In this document: positions 1-6,429 of the stretch, piece after piece
Position numbering within the stretch: position 1 is the stretch's first letter
Layout of the letters: each line of letters begins with the position of its first letter
Source of the DNA: Pseudocoprococcus catus
GTDB taxonomy: Bacteria > Bacillota > Clostridia > Lachnospirales > Lachnospiraceae
Assembly (NCBI RefSeq): GCF_902381825.1
Contig: NZ_LR698973.1
Location: 2,113,510 to 2,131,171, forward strand
Length of the DNA stretch: 17,662 bases
Reading direction: 5' to 3'
Notes under the pieces: generated by a model
Told to the model about the DNA's origin: nothing
Database searches by the model: none
Seen by the model: only the letters and a program-made list of their open reading frames with translations
Program-made: the position numbers and the translations under genes

Positions 1-35
1 TCTTGCCTTTCCAGAAAAGAGCCAAAGTCATTTGA

Positions 36-872
36 TCACAACGCATATCTGTTGCAATATCTTTTTTCATCCAACGTTAATTTCTTCAGTCCTTCTTTAA
101 GCTTTTCTTTCTTGCAATCACATATCTCCACCGGAGTCATCTCATTTGCCGCATTATCCAGCAGCCAACCATTAGGACCTATTAATATATATGAAGCTTT
201 CATATCAGGTTCAACGACTATTCGTGTTTTTTCATTGACAATTTTGTTTTGTCTTACAAATTCATCAAATTCTGCGGCAGATACCTGCAAACTCATATTA
301 GAAAAAGTACCATAAACAAACGTTTTCATCTTCAGAATTTTCCAACGGTCAGGCTTGATGGTATCGATGAAATCAGAAAGCTGTTCATCTCTATTTCGTG
401 TTGTTACAACCGTATTAATCTTTATTTTGCAGTCTGGGGCATACTTTCTGATTAATTCACAAAGTTTTGTTACCCGAGAAGCAGATATAACTGAACCGGT
501 ATTTATGCATCTTCCGATCTTTTGGTTTGTTTCGTCATTTACGCTATCGACCGAAAAACCAATAGTATTAAACAATTGTCCGTATTTTTGTATCCATTCT
601 TCGTTCATCAGAAACCCGTTTGTAATCATTGACACCTTTGCGCCCTTTTCTCTGATATATTTTGTCAATCCTATTAAATCTTTGTATAGCAACGGTTCGC
701 CACCGGCAATATTAAACTCTGAAACGACTTGACTTTCCATGCAATTATCAACAATCTGCTTCCAGTCTTTTAAACCCATGATTTTATTCGATCCAAATCG
801 GCTGAAACAATGGAAGCAGCGGAAATTGCAGGCCTCCAATACATGAAGATTTACTTTGTACTTTTTCAACAT
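36..872 (-). CDS. Prokaryotic viperin (pVip), radical-SAM antiviral nucleotide-modifying enzyme
   Basis: A 278-residue radical-SAM protein. The cluster-binding motif CNFRCFHC (C15, C19, C22) has the CxxxCxxC spacing and lies next to the N-terminus, as in viperins. It is followed by AGGEP (about 56-60), SMITNG (81-86), KIGR (118-121), KINTVV (150-156), PDRWKIL (174-180) and MKASYILIGPNGWLLDN (224-240). This series matches the viperin family rather than generic radical-SAM maturases. Known prokaryotic viperins convert CTP, UTP or GTP into 3'-deoxy-3',4'-didehydro nucleotides that stop phage RNA synthesis; which nucleotide this one uses cannot be read from sequence. I chose the ATG at 872 because AGAGGGAG precedes it at good spacing and the protein then begins just ahead of the cysteine motif. 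The frame stays open to 941, but that extension looks non-family. The gene is isolated, with no nucleotide kinase neighbour visible; the window edge hides what follows it. Confidence 0.88.
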   Translation of the reverse strand: MLKKYKVNLHVLEACNFRCFHCFSRFGSNKIMGLKDWKQIVDNCMESQVVSEFNIAGGEPLLYKDLIGLTKYIREKGAKVSMITNGFLMNEEWIQKYGQLFNTIGFSVDSVNDETNQKIGRCINTGSVISASRVTKLCELIRKYAPDCKIKINTVVTTRNRDEQLSDFIDTIKPDRWKILKMKTFVYGTFSNMSLQVSAAEFDEFVRQNKIVNEKTRIVVEPDMKASYILIGPNGWLLDNAANEMTPVEICDCKKEKLKEGLKKLTLDEKRYCNRYAL

Positions 873-940
873 CACAGACTCCCTCTGAAGTAATATTTTG
901 GTGTTTATCAAAATCTCTAAAAAAACTATTCTAAACGCCA

Positions 941-946
941 ATTATA
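941..946 (-). promoter_or_regulatory. Possible -10 box (TATAAT) for the viperin gene
   Basis: The minus strand reads TATAAT about 70 nt upstream of the viperin start. The hexamer 17 nt further upstream is poor. A consensus TTGACA lies at 987-982 but is too far away to pair with this box; with 16-17 nt spacing it would pair only with a weak AAGAAA-like -10. Either could be the promoter. The surrounding DNA is very AT-rich, so chance matches are common. Confidence 0.3.
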
Positions 947-1009
947 TTAAATATGGTGTTTCTTAGTAGCAGGATTGATTTTGTCAATACAGATACTTGG
1001 AATAAGTAC

Positions 1010-1041
1010 AAAAAAAATTGGAATGAAGCTTCTTATTCCAA
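1010..1041 (-). terminator. Intrinsic terminator or attenuator upstream of viperin
   Basis: On the minus strand the arm TTGGAATAAG (1041-1032) pairs with CTTCATTCCAA (1028-1018), followed by eight U (1017-1010). It lies 138 nt upstream of the viperin start and after the HNH gene's own terminator, so it would stop only transcripts starting in the repeat array at 1049-1430. A second copy of the 3' arm, CTTATTCCAA at 1005-996, could pair perfectly with the same 5' arm and displace the terminator. Confidence 0.55.
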
Positions 1042-1048
1042 CTTTCTC

Positions 1049-1370
1049 GACATTATATCATTTTTGAAGCTAAATTATAATTTTAGCTTTAGAGACATTT
1101 GTTTCCATTATATTTAATCTTCCAAAATGTCATCTTTTATATCTGTTTACATTATAATTTAAGTTTTAATTTTTTCAGCAATAATATGTTTCCGATATAA
1201 TTTGCTTATTACCGATATAATTTAAGATTTACAGAAAATATATTCAAACTATAATTTAAACTTTTTAAATGTAATCTCAGAATATATTCAAAATAAGATT
1301 TAAGTTGCTCTCATTCTGCTAAGAATATATTCAAAATATCATTTATATATTCAAAGTATAATTTAAGATT
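1049..1370. repeat. AT-rich array of degenerate TATAATTTAAG repeats
   Basis: This gene-free stretch carries about ten imperfect copies of a core resembling TTCnnnTATAATTTAAG. ATAATTT cores or close variants begin near 1057, 1077, 1109, 1154, 1197, 1217, 1251, 1295, 1338 and 1358. Many spacings are about 20-21 or 43-44 bp, near two or four helical turns. The last four copies share an extended ATATTCAAA half, whose C falls at 1245, 1289, 1332 and 1352. Phased AT-rich direct repeats are typical of plasmid iterons, curved DNA or cooperative operator arrays. No replication gene lies nearby, so the role is open. Confidence 0.6.
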
Positions 1371-1436
1371 TACACGATGCCGTATAACTCCTATATTCTA
1401 CAATAAGGCAGCTCTGATTAGATTATAATAACACCT

Positions 1437-1483
1437 AAAAAAAGACAACTTCCAGAGGCATTTCTGCTTCCAAAAGTCGTCTT
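1437..1483 (-). terminator. Intrinsic terminator of the HNH gene
   Basis: Minus-strand arms AAGACGACTT (1483-1474) and AAGTTGTCTT (1451-1442) form a 10-bp stem containing one G-U pair. An inner AAGCA/TGCCT-type helix is also possible. A T-run follows at 1443-1437. It starts 12 nt after the HNH stop codon. Confidence 0.75.
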
Positions 1484-1494
1484 ATTATGCAACA

Positions 1495-2070
1495 TCAAGA
1501 TTTATGCTTACGGCATGCCTTCTTCAGTATCTTTCGGTACTTCTTATTCTGTTTCTTCGGAACCTGAAATAAGACGATTTCCACAAGCTTCTCCATCAGC
1601 TCCTCCGGCAGGATGTCCTGCTTGATGCGGTTGCATACCCCACAGGCACACTGCAGATTCGAAATATCATTGCTGCCGCCCTTAGCAAGTGGAACGATAT
1701 GATCCACTGTAAATTCCGTATAAGGAACAAACTTGCCGCAGATAGCACAACGCCCTTCCGTCTTCGTATATACTGCTGATCGCTCACTGACAGAAAAATT
1801 CCGTCTCTGGCAATTTTGCATATCTTCTGCTTTGTCCGCTTCTGCTGCCGGCACTGCTTCTTCAGCTGCCTTCATCTGAACCTTTTTTAAGTCCACCGTC
1901 TGAAAGCCTCTCAGCTTCTTTGTTGCCCGCTTCCGCAGATCTTCTGCTTCATTTTTATCCTGAAATACCGACGCTGTATCAATATCCAGCGTATAGTCGA
2001 TAAGACGTGTCGGCGTGATCAGTGCATAGATCCTTCCTCCGGGGTCCTCTTTTGTTAAAACATAGCCCAT
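1495..2070 (-). CDS. HNH endonuclease-like protein with zinc-binding cysteines
   Basis: A 191-residue protein. The C-terminal half holds an HNH (beta-beta-alpha metal) nuclease fold: RCAICGK (first CxxC knuckle), then FTVDHIVPLAKGG with the DH metal and catalytic pair, SNDISNLQ carrying the Asn, and CACGVCNRIK (second cysteine pair), ending in a basic tail. The N-terminal 90 residues (MGYVLTKEDPGGRIYALITP onward) are not recognised and end in an Ala/Glu-rich linker. The start is firm: AAAGGGAGG lies just upstream of the ATG. HNH domains occur in homing and restriction nucleases, in group II intron proteins and in phage packaging. This is a free-standing gene lying downstream of a group II intron that lacks its own protein. 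A hairpin with terminator features sits directly upstream of the ribosome binding site, which is unusual. The domain is clear; the cellular role is not. Confidence 0.82.
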   Translation of the reverse strand: MGYVLTKEDPGGRIYALITPTRLIDYTLDIDTASVFQDKNEAEDLRKRATKKLRGFQTVDLKKVQMKAAEEAVPAAEADKAEDMQNCQRRNFSVSERSAVYTKTEGRCAICGKFVPYTEFTVDHIVPLAKGGSNDISNLQCACGVCNRIKQDILPEELMEKLVEIVLFQVPKKQNKKYRKILKKACRKHKS

Positions 2071-2088
2071 GTTATTCCTCCCTTTGCA

Positions 2089-2143
2089 GAAAAAAAGCGG
2101 CCTCCATATGCAGTACCAACACTGATATGAAAGCCGCCTTTTT
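2089..2143. terminator. Bidirectional hairpin just upstream of the HNH ribosome binding site
   Basis: Three nested inverted pairs: GCGGC/GCCGC (2097-2101 and 2133-2137), CATAT/ATATG, and CAGT/ACTG. They are flanked by A7 on the left and CTTTTT on the right, so the hairpin has terminator form on both strands. On the minus strand its T-run ends only a few nt before the HNH Shine-Dalgarno. It would attenuate HNH expression from upstream, or mark the edge of an inserted segment. Confidence 0.6.
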
Positions 2144-2233
2144 AAGGTGACAAAAGTTTGTTTAAATTTTAAGATTCACATCCCTACAGATGCGTTACCC
2201 TGTTTGATATTTCCCGTGTTTTGCCATATACCG

Positions 2234-2783
2234 ATAGGTAAAACTTTGAGGTTATCTCTGTCTTTTCCCCCGGTCCACACCGGACATGCGACTTTCACCG
2301 CATCCGGCGTTCCATCGATCAGCTGACCGACTTGTGACCATTCCTCCGGTTCTCATTACAAGAACCATCATCAGTTCGATCACTGCTTTTCAGCAGCGGT
2401 TCATCAGCTTATTGTTCTTCGTCTGATTACCTTAGCTACTAAGGCCCGCTACCTTTCCTTTTTCCGATAATCCTATCTATGCATATATACCCTTAGACCT
2501 CTGCTATGGACCTGTCAGCCGGATCATGCCTGTAACATGATATGGTCGTTCGTAGGAACCGATTCTACTAAACCACACTGACAACGAATTGCTCCGTCAT
2601 ATACATTTCTATATATCTTTTTTATAGACCCGTTCATTCGCAGATTCGTCAGTTTAAAAAACATTCTGATCATAGGTATTTTATAGACCCTCGGCTTATA
2701 GGTAACACGGTCTGCCTCCAGACCGGTTTCGATCACTGTCCGTGATTACGGTTACTCTCAGCCTTTGTCATGAAGCTTCGCAC
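2234..2783 (-). mobile_element. Group II intron lacking its reverse transcriptase ORF (boundaries approximate)
   Basis: Domain V is clear: 2310-2277 on the minus strand is 34 nt with an 8-bp lower helix (ACGCCGGA/TCCGGTGT), a TG bulge, an upper helix and a GAAA tetraloop. The catalytic triad is CGC with the expected G-U wobble. Just downstream, a domain VI-like hairpin has GGAAAA pairing with TTTTACC, leaving an unpaired A (2239) as candidate branch point, and ends ACCTAT near 2234. The candidate 5' end GTGCG is at 2783-2779, and the 470 nt between is structured and has no credible ORF. A normal bacterial group II intron carries a reverse transcriptase ORF of about 1.2-1.9 kb in domain IV; here it is missing, so any splicing or mobility would need a maturase in trans. 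The 3' end is uncertain by a few nt, and the 5' end rests on GTGCG alone. Confidence 0.7.
2277..2310 (-). ncRNA. Group II intron domain V
   Basis: This is the 34-nt catalytic hairpin of the intron. It has an ACGCCGGA/TCCGGTGT lower stem, a two-nt bulge, a TGCGGT/GTCGCA upper stem and a GAAA loop. Size, bulge position and GNRA loop all fit domain V, and it anchors the intron call. Confidence 0.8.
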
Positions 2784-2904
2784 AAGAGGTCTTTCGGCCT
2801 GATGCACGTTCATCAAGGGCAGACGTTTCGAGACGTTACGCTCTCATTCCATCTGTCAGATCACCAGTTACAACAATTACATATACCACCAAACCAAATG
2901 TCCT

Positions 2905-3128
2905 TTTTGAGGTGCCAAAAATCATTTTGTACGAAAATCCATAAAAACGTACAAAATAATAATTTTGGTTTTAATTAAGGATTATGTACGTTTTTGCCCA
3001 TTTTGCCAAAATCCCGAATTTTGGTTTTAAATGACTATTTTGTACGTTTTCGTACATTTCATCCAAAATCGGAATTTTGGTTTTAAAGAGCTATTTTGTA
3101 CGTTTTTCGCGTTTTGGACGAAAAAATT
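2905..3128. repeat. Tandem array of about four 56-bp repeats
   Basis: Units begin at 2905 (degenerate), 2961, 3017 and 3073. AATTTTGGTTTTAA starts at 2961, 3017 and 3073, exactly 56 bp apart. GTACGTTTT cores follow at 2986, 3042 and 3098, also 56 bp apart. Unit junctions form inverted repeats CCAAAAT-N4/5-ATTTTGG (about 3006-3024 and 3064-3080). In the first unit, ATTTTGTACG (2924-2933) and CGTACAAAAT (2948-2957) are a perfect 10-bp inverted repeat. Such an array is typical of a replication origin, centromere-like partition site or other multi-protein binding site. It lies directly downstream of nrdD. Confidence 0.8.
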
Positions 3129-3130
3129 TT

Positions 3131-3171
3131 TTTTGGTTTTTTTGGTTTTTTGGTTTTTTTGGGTTTTTTGG
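3131..3171 (+). repeat. GG-T6/7 tract, possible two-tier G-quadruplex
   Basis: Five G-runs (3135-3136, 3144-3145, 3152-3153, 3161-3163, 3170-3171) are separated by only 6-7 T. The spacing is regular at 8-9 nt, resembling a telomere-like GGTTTTTTT repeat. It abuts the 56-bp array and lies 26 bp past the nrdD stop. Loops of 6-7 nt and two-tier stacking would make a weak quadruplex; a protein-binding or unwinding role is equally possible. Confidence 0.55.
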
Positions 3172-3196
3172 TCTAATTATATATCATGTAATTGTT

Positions 3197-5341
3197 TTAA
3201 AAAGTCGCACAATTCCAGTAATTTTCGCCTAAATATCCACAAGTTCTTCTAATGACTGTTAATTTAGCTGGATCCATATTGCCACAATTATCGCAGTACC
3301 ATTGCATCTTATCGTTTAACTTCATTTCTCCATCAAATCCACATACATGACAATAATCAGACTTCGTATTAAACTCAGCATACTGTATATTATCATATAT
3401 GAATTTGACCAATTCTTCAAGTGCCTCAAGGTTATGATTCATATTTGGAATCTCAACATATGAAATTTTGCCACCCGGAGATAATGCCTGAAATTCTGCC
3501 TCAATTGCAAATTTGGAGAAGGCGTCAATGTGTTCACGTACATCGACATGATAAGAATTTGTATAATATCCTTTATCTGTAACGTCCTCTACATCACCAA
3601 ACTTTTCCTGATCAATCTTTGCAAATCGGTAACAAAGGCTTTCTGCCGGCGTCCCGTAAAGTGAGAAGCCGAGACCTGTTTCATCTTTCCATCTGTAGCA
3701 AGTATCCCGCAGATGCGTCATGACTCTGAGAGCAAATTCTTTGCCTTCTGGGTCTGTCTGACTGCAGCCTTTCATAAGTTTGGTTAATTCGTAAATACCG
3801 ATATAGCCAAGCGATAACGTGGAATAATTGTTTTTCAGATAAGGGTCAATGACTTCGCCTTTCTTCAATCTGGCAATAGCTCCATACTGCCAATGAATCG
3901 GACTGATATCAGACTTTGTGCCAAGCAGTGCTTTATGTCTGCACATCAATGCTTCACGACATAACTCCAGTCTCTCATCTAACATTTTCCAGAATTCATC
4001 TTCTGTTTCAGGAATCTTCTTTCCGCCATCAGTAACCTCCAGTCCAATCTGTGGAAGATTGATACTGACAACGCCCTGGTTAAAACGGCCTTCAAATTTA
4101 TACTTGCCATTTTCATCTTTCCAGAGTGTCAGGAAGCTTCTACATCCCATCGGCGAAAACGTATTGCCATCGTAATATTCACGCATCTTCTTTGCTGAAA
4201 TATAATCCGGATACATACGCTTTGCAGAGCATTTTACAGCCAGCTTTGTAATGTAATCGTACTTTCCGCCATTTAGACAATTCAGTTCATCAAGAACGTA
4301 TACCAATTTCGGAAAAGCAGGTGTTACATATACGCCAGCTTCATTTTTGATCCCCTCTAACCTCTGCTTCAGTATCTCTTCCACGATCATCGCATTCTCC
4401 TCAAGGTATGGGTCATCCTTTTGAAGGTTCATGAAAAGCGTAACAAAAGGAGCCTGCCCATTGGTTGTCATCAGTGTATTGATCTGATACTGAATGGTCT
4501 GTACACCACTTTTAAGTTCATAACGCAGTCTTGCTTGAACTATTCTTTCACGAACGTCATCCGGGATTGTTTCATAAAACTCATCTCCACATTCCTCATG
4601 CAGTCTTCTTTTAATTTTTTCCTTGCTTATTCTCAAGTACTTTCCAAGATGACTGACATCCACTGACTGTCCGCCGTACTGGTTGCTTGCCACAGATGCA
4701 ATGATCTGTGTCATGACCGTGCAGGCGACCTGGAAGCTCTTTGGGGATTCGATCATTTTCCCATTCATGACGGTGCCGTTATCAAGCATATCTCCGATAT
4801 TGATCAAACAGCAGTTGAAAATAGGCTGGATAAAATAATCTGCATCATGAAAATGAAGAATACCTTCTTTGTGTGCTTTGCTGATTTTTTCAGGCAGAAG
4901 AACACGTTCTGTCAGGTCACGACTGGTTACACCAGCAATATAATCACGCTGGGTAGATGCCATTTTAGTATCCTTATTGGAATTTTCCTCATTCATCTCT
5001 TTATTTGACCCTTTAATCAGGTCAAGGATATTATCATCTGTCGTGTTGGACCTTCTTGCAAGTTCACGGTTATGACGGTAGCGGATATAGTGCTGCGCAA
5101 CTTCATATCCCCTGACACTCATGATAGCCAACTCAACAATATCCTGGATCTCTTCGACGCTCATGTCCTTTTCTGATGCCAGTATTTGTTTAGAAGCCAT
5201 TTCCACGACAGTCTGAAGCTGCGCTTCACTTAAAACATGTTCCGGCTTAACTTCTGCATTAGCAGCAGCAACAGCGTTGTAAATCTTTGTTCCGTCAAAA
5301 TCCATTTTAGTTCCATTTCTCTTAATAATCATGTTACTCAT
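3197..5341 (-). CDS. nrdD: Anaerobic (class III) ribonucleoside-triphosphate reductase
   Basis: A 714-residue glycyl-radical enzyme that reduces ribonucleoside triphosphates to deoxyribonucleotides without oxygen. An N-terminal ATP-cone (IIKRNGTKMDFDGTKIYNAV, about 5-24) provides allosteric control. NCCLIN (C177/C178) and PMGCRSFL (C400) hold the catalytic cysteines. The C-terminus carries a four-cysteine zinc site (C664, C667, C683, C686) and the radical motif RRTCGYLG with glycine 702. Length and motifs look intact. AGGAGG precedes the ATG by about 10 nt. The enzyme needs NrdG, a radical-SAM activase usually encoded right after nrdD; no nrdG lies here, where the repeat array and intron follow instead. 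An AATATGAA box lies 71 bp upstream. On a mobile element the enzyme may boost dNTP supply for element replication, using a host NrdG. Confidence 0.96.
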   Translation of the reverse strand: MSNMIIKRNGTKMDFDGTKIYNAVAAANAEVKPEHVLSEAQLQTVVEMASKQILASEKDMSVEEIQDIVELAIMSVRGYEVAQHYIRYRHNRELARRSNTTDDNILDLIKGSNKEMNEENSNKDTKMASTQRDYIAGVTSRDLTERVLLPEKISKAHKEGILHFHDADYFIQPIFNCCLINIGDMLDNGTVMNGKMIESPKSFQVACTVMTQIIASVASNQYGGQSVDVSHLGKYLRISKEKIKRRLHEECGDEFYETIPDDVRERIVQARLRYELKSGVQTIQYQINTLMTTNGQAPFVTLFMNLQKDDPYLEENAMIVEEILKQRLEGIKNEAGVYVTPAFPKLVYVLDELNCLNGGKYDYITKLAVKCSAKRMYPDYISAKKMREYYDGNTFSPMGCRSFLTLWKDENGKYKFEGRFNQGVVSINLPQIGLEVTDGGKKIPETEDEFWKMLDERLELCREALMCRHKALLGTKSDISPIHWQYGAIARLKKGEVIDPYLKNNYSTLSLGYIGIYELTKLMKGCSQTDPEGKEFALRVMTHLRDTCYRWKDETGLGFSLYGTPAESLCYRFAKIDQEKFGDVEDVTDKGYYTNSYHVDVREHIDAFSKFAIEAEFQALSPGGKISYVEIPNMNHNLEALEELVKFIYDNIQYAEFNTKSDYCHVCGFDGEMKLNDKMQWYCDNCGNMDPAKLTVIRRTCGYLGENYWNCATF

Positions 5342-5411
5342 AACTTTTTTACCTCCTGTTTAATAAAATGGAATTTTAAACCTTTTTCAATACTCGCTCC
5401 CTTTTAGAGTG

Positions 5412-5419
5412 AATATGAA
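5412..5419 (-). promoter_or_regulatory. TTCATATT box upstream of nrdD
   Basis: One of six exact copies, all upstream of minus-strand genes. Context on the minus strand is TTTATTCATATT. It is 71 bp from the nrdD ATG, the largest distance in the set. Confidence 0.55.
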
Positions 5420-5423
5420 TAAA

Positions 5424-5447
5424 GGGGAGAAACGATCCGCCCTCCCC
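5424..5447. terminator. Weak hairpin between the gp157-family gene and nrdD
   Basis: GGGGAG (5424-5429) and CTCCCC (5442-5447) form a 6-bp GC stem 20 nt after the gp157-family stop codon. On the minus strand only TTTATT follows, so it is a poor intrinsic terminator. It sits directly upstream of the nrdD TTCATATT box, consistent with separate transcription of nrdD. Confidence 0.35.
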
Positions 5448-5466
5448 ACCGACAACACTGATGCAA

Positions 5467-5958
5467 TTAAGACACTACCAGGGAGAGCGTCTTTTCAATG
5501 GACGCACCCTCAACATCTTCTCCAGCTAGAATAGCTTTTTTGATTGCTGTCTTATCAATAGATGTTGATCTTTTTTCCTTGATAAACTTTGGATCAAGAA
5601 GTTCTTCATCCGTAATCGTAACGCTGCCGTTGGAAAGCTTTGCCTTGGCCGTAAACAAGGATGTTTCAATCTTATCGATACTGCACAACTGCATGGCTGC
5701 CAAAATAGCTTCCGTCAAAGACTCTTCTTTTGCCTTCTTCTTCTTTTCTCTTTCTGTCAGTCTTGCAATTTCTTCATTGATAGCTGTTCTGTCAGCAGTT
5801 GTGTTAGCTAAAACCTTCAGATAACCAACAGCCTTAGAACAAATTTCATCTTTCTTCAGTTCCATTGCATGTTTGATGGCCCCGGCATCTACATCCGGAT
5901 CCTCCATCATATCCTGCAATTCGATCATCTCATCACATAATTCATATAATGTTGCCAT
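5467..5958 (-). CDS. Siphovirus Gp157-family protein
   Basis: A 163-residue protein. It shows the family layout: an N-terminal helix MATLYELCDEMIELQDMMED, a helical DEICSKAVGYLKVLANTTAD segment, a basic coiled coil (REKKKKAKEE, about 90-99), then LTEAILAAMQLCSIDKIETS followed by the beta-rich C-terminal part with LDPKFIKEK and SIDKTAIKKAILAGEDVEGA. Gp157-family proteins are encoded in the replication or recombination region of Firmicutes phages and plasmids. The founding Streptococcus thermophilus phage protein was linked to phage resistance, and the biochemical role is not settled. AGGAGG precedes the ATG, and a TTCATATT box lies 42 bp upstream. Its presence supports a phage-like or plasmid origin for this region. 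Confidence 0.88.
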   Translation of the reverse strand: MATLYELCDEMIELQDMMEDPDVDAGAIKHAMELKKDEICSKAVGYLKVLANTTADRTAINEEIARLTEREKKKKAKEESLTEAILAAMQLCSIDKIETSLFTAKAKLSNGSVTITDEELLDPKFIKEKRSTSIDKTAIKKAILAGEDVEGASIEKTLSLVVS

Positions 5959-5999
5959 ACTTACTCCTCCTGTTTTTATATAAAAATTGTTACATTTGA

Positions 6000-6007
6000 A
6001 ATATGAA
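6000..6007 (-). promoter_or_regulatory. TTCATATT box upstream of the gp157-family gene
   Basis: Minus-strand context is TTTACTTCATATT, identical over 13 nt to the copy at 8845-8852. It is 42 bp from the start codon and 28 nt from AGGAGG. Confidence 0.6.
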
Positions 6008-6058
6008 GTAAACGAAGCTTAAAAATAAGTCTTTTACAAACACCTTTAAAACAAAAGC

Positions 6059-6071
6059 CTCCGGCCCGGAG
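6059..6071. promoter_or_regulatory. CTCCGGCCCGGAG palindrome between divergent genes
   Basis: A perfect 6+1+6 GC-rich palindrome in the AT-rich divergent spacer between the gp157-family gene and the small plus-strand gene. It lies 7 bp left of a degenerate GAATTAAATTCC site. It could be an operator for either gene or a short hairpin. Confidence 0.35.
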
Positions 6072-6078
6072 AAAATCG

Positions 6079-6091
6079 AGAATTAAATTCC
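6079..6091. repeat. AGAATTAAATTCC, degenerate copy of the dispersed palindrome
   Basis: Matches the GGAATTWAATTCC palindrome at 12 of 13 positions. It lies in the spacer between divergent genes, about 60 bp before the plus-strand gene at 6151. Confidence 0.5.
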
Positions 6092-6150
6092 AATCCAGAA
6101 AAGTGGTCATTTTTTATGTGTAAAATTTTTTATAAGTGGAGGTGAGAAAA

Positions 6151-6378
6151 ATGGATACTGAGGTTCCAAAAGATGCATCTGGTCAAAACACGGTCTTTGA
6201 TGATGTCTTAACGCTTCCGCCGGAGATCATTGCAGAGACTAAAGCCAAACAGGCCGCAGATGAAGAACAGCGCGGGATTGTTAAAGAAGAAGACGTTCTA
6301 GCTTTTATATCAGACAACGAAAAAAATGAATTTCTCAAATGGATCAAATCTAGGATCAAATCTAATGGGAACGTTTGA
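6151..6378 (+). CDS. Small acidic protein of unknown function
   Basis: A 75-residue protein not recognised as any family. It is acidic and probably helical, with a central charged region (IIAETKAKQAADEEQ, about 26-40) and a C-terminal FLKWIKSRIKS segment that could be an amphipathic helix. The start is the ATG at 6151, preceded by GGAGGTGAG at ideal spacing; the GTG at 6136 overlaps that site and is unlikely. It is the only plus-strand gene in this part of the window, divergent from the gp157-family gene, and has its own good terminator. Size, charge and independent transcription would fit a small regulator, antitoxin or phage inhibitor, but nothing in the sequence selects among these. Confidence 0.65.
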   Translation: MDTEVPKDASGQNTVFDDVLTLPPEIIAETKAKQAADEEQRGIVKEEDVLAFISDNEKNEFLKWIKSRIKSNGNV

Positions 6379-6390
6379 CATTTCAAAAAG

Positions 6391-6427
6391 TAAGGGTGGC
6401 AGATTCTGCTGCTCTTATTTTTATATT
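6391..6427 (+). terminator. Intrinsic terminator of the 75-aa gene
   Basis: A 12-bp stem (6391-6402 with 6406-6417, several G-U pairs) with a 3-nt ATT loop and a T-rich tail. It lies 12 nt after the stop codon. Confidence 0.75.
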
Positions 6428-6429
6428 TA

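Noticed and set aside
1..31. Possible start of another minus-strand gene (ATG at 31, reading MTLALFWKGK) just after the viperin stop
   Set aside because: Only ten codons are visible and no ribosome binding site precedes it. It could be a second gene of the viperin operon, but this cannot be judged at the window edge.
1049..1370. CRISPR array or type III toxin-antitoxin RNA repeats
   Set aside because: Repeats are degenerate and short, spacers are not of uniform length, and no cas or ToxN-like gene is adjacent.
2524..2736. 70-codon minus-strand ORF inside the intron
   Set aside because: It has no ribosome site, no reverse transcriptase motif and low-complexity content; it lies in the structured RNA region of the group II intron.
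3031..3252. 73-codon plus-strand ORF rich in Phe and Trp over the repeat array
   Set aside because: The composition results from the T-rich repeats and the GG-T tract; there is no ribosome site, and it overlaps the nrdD end.
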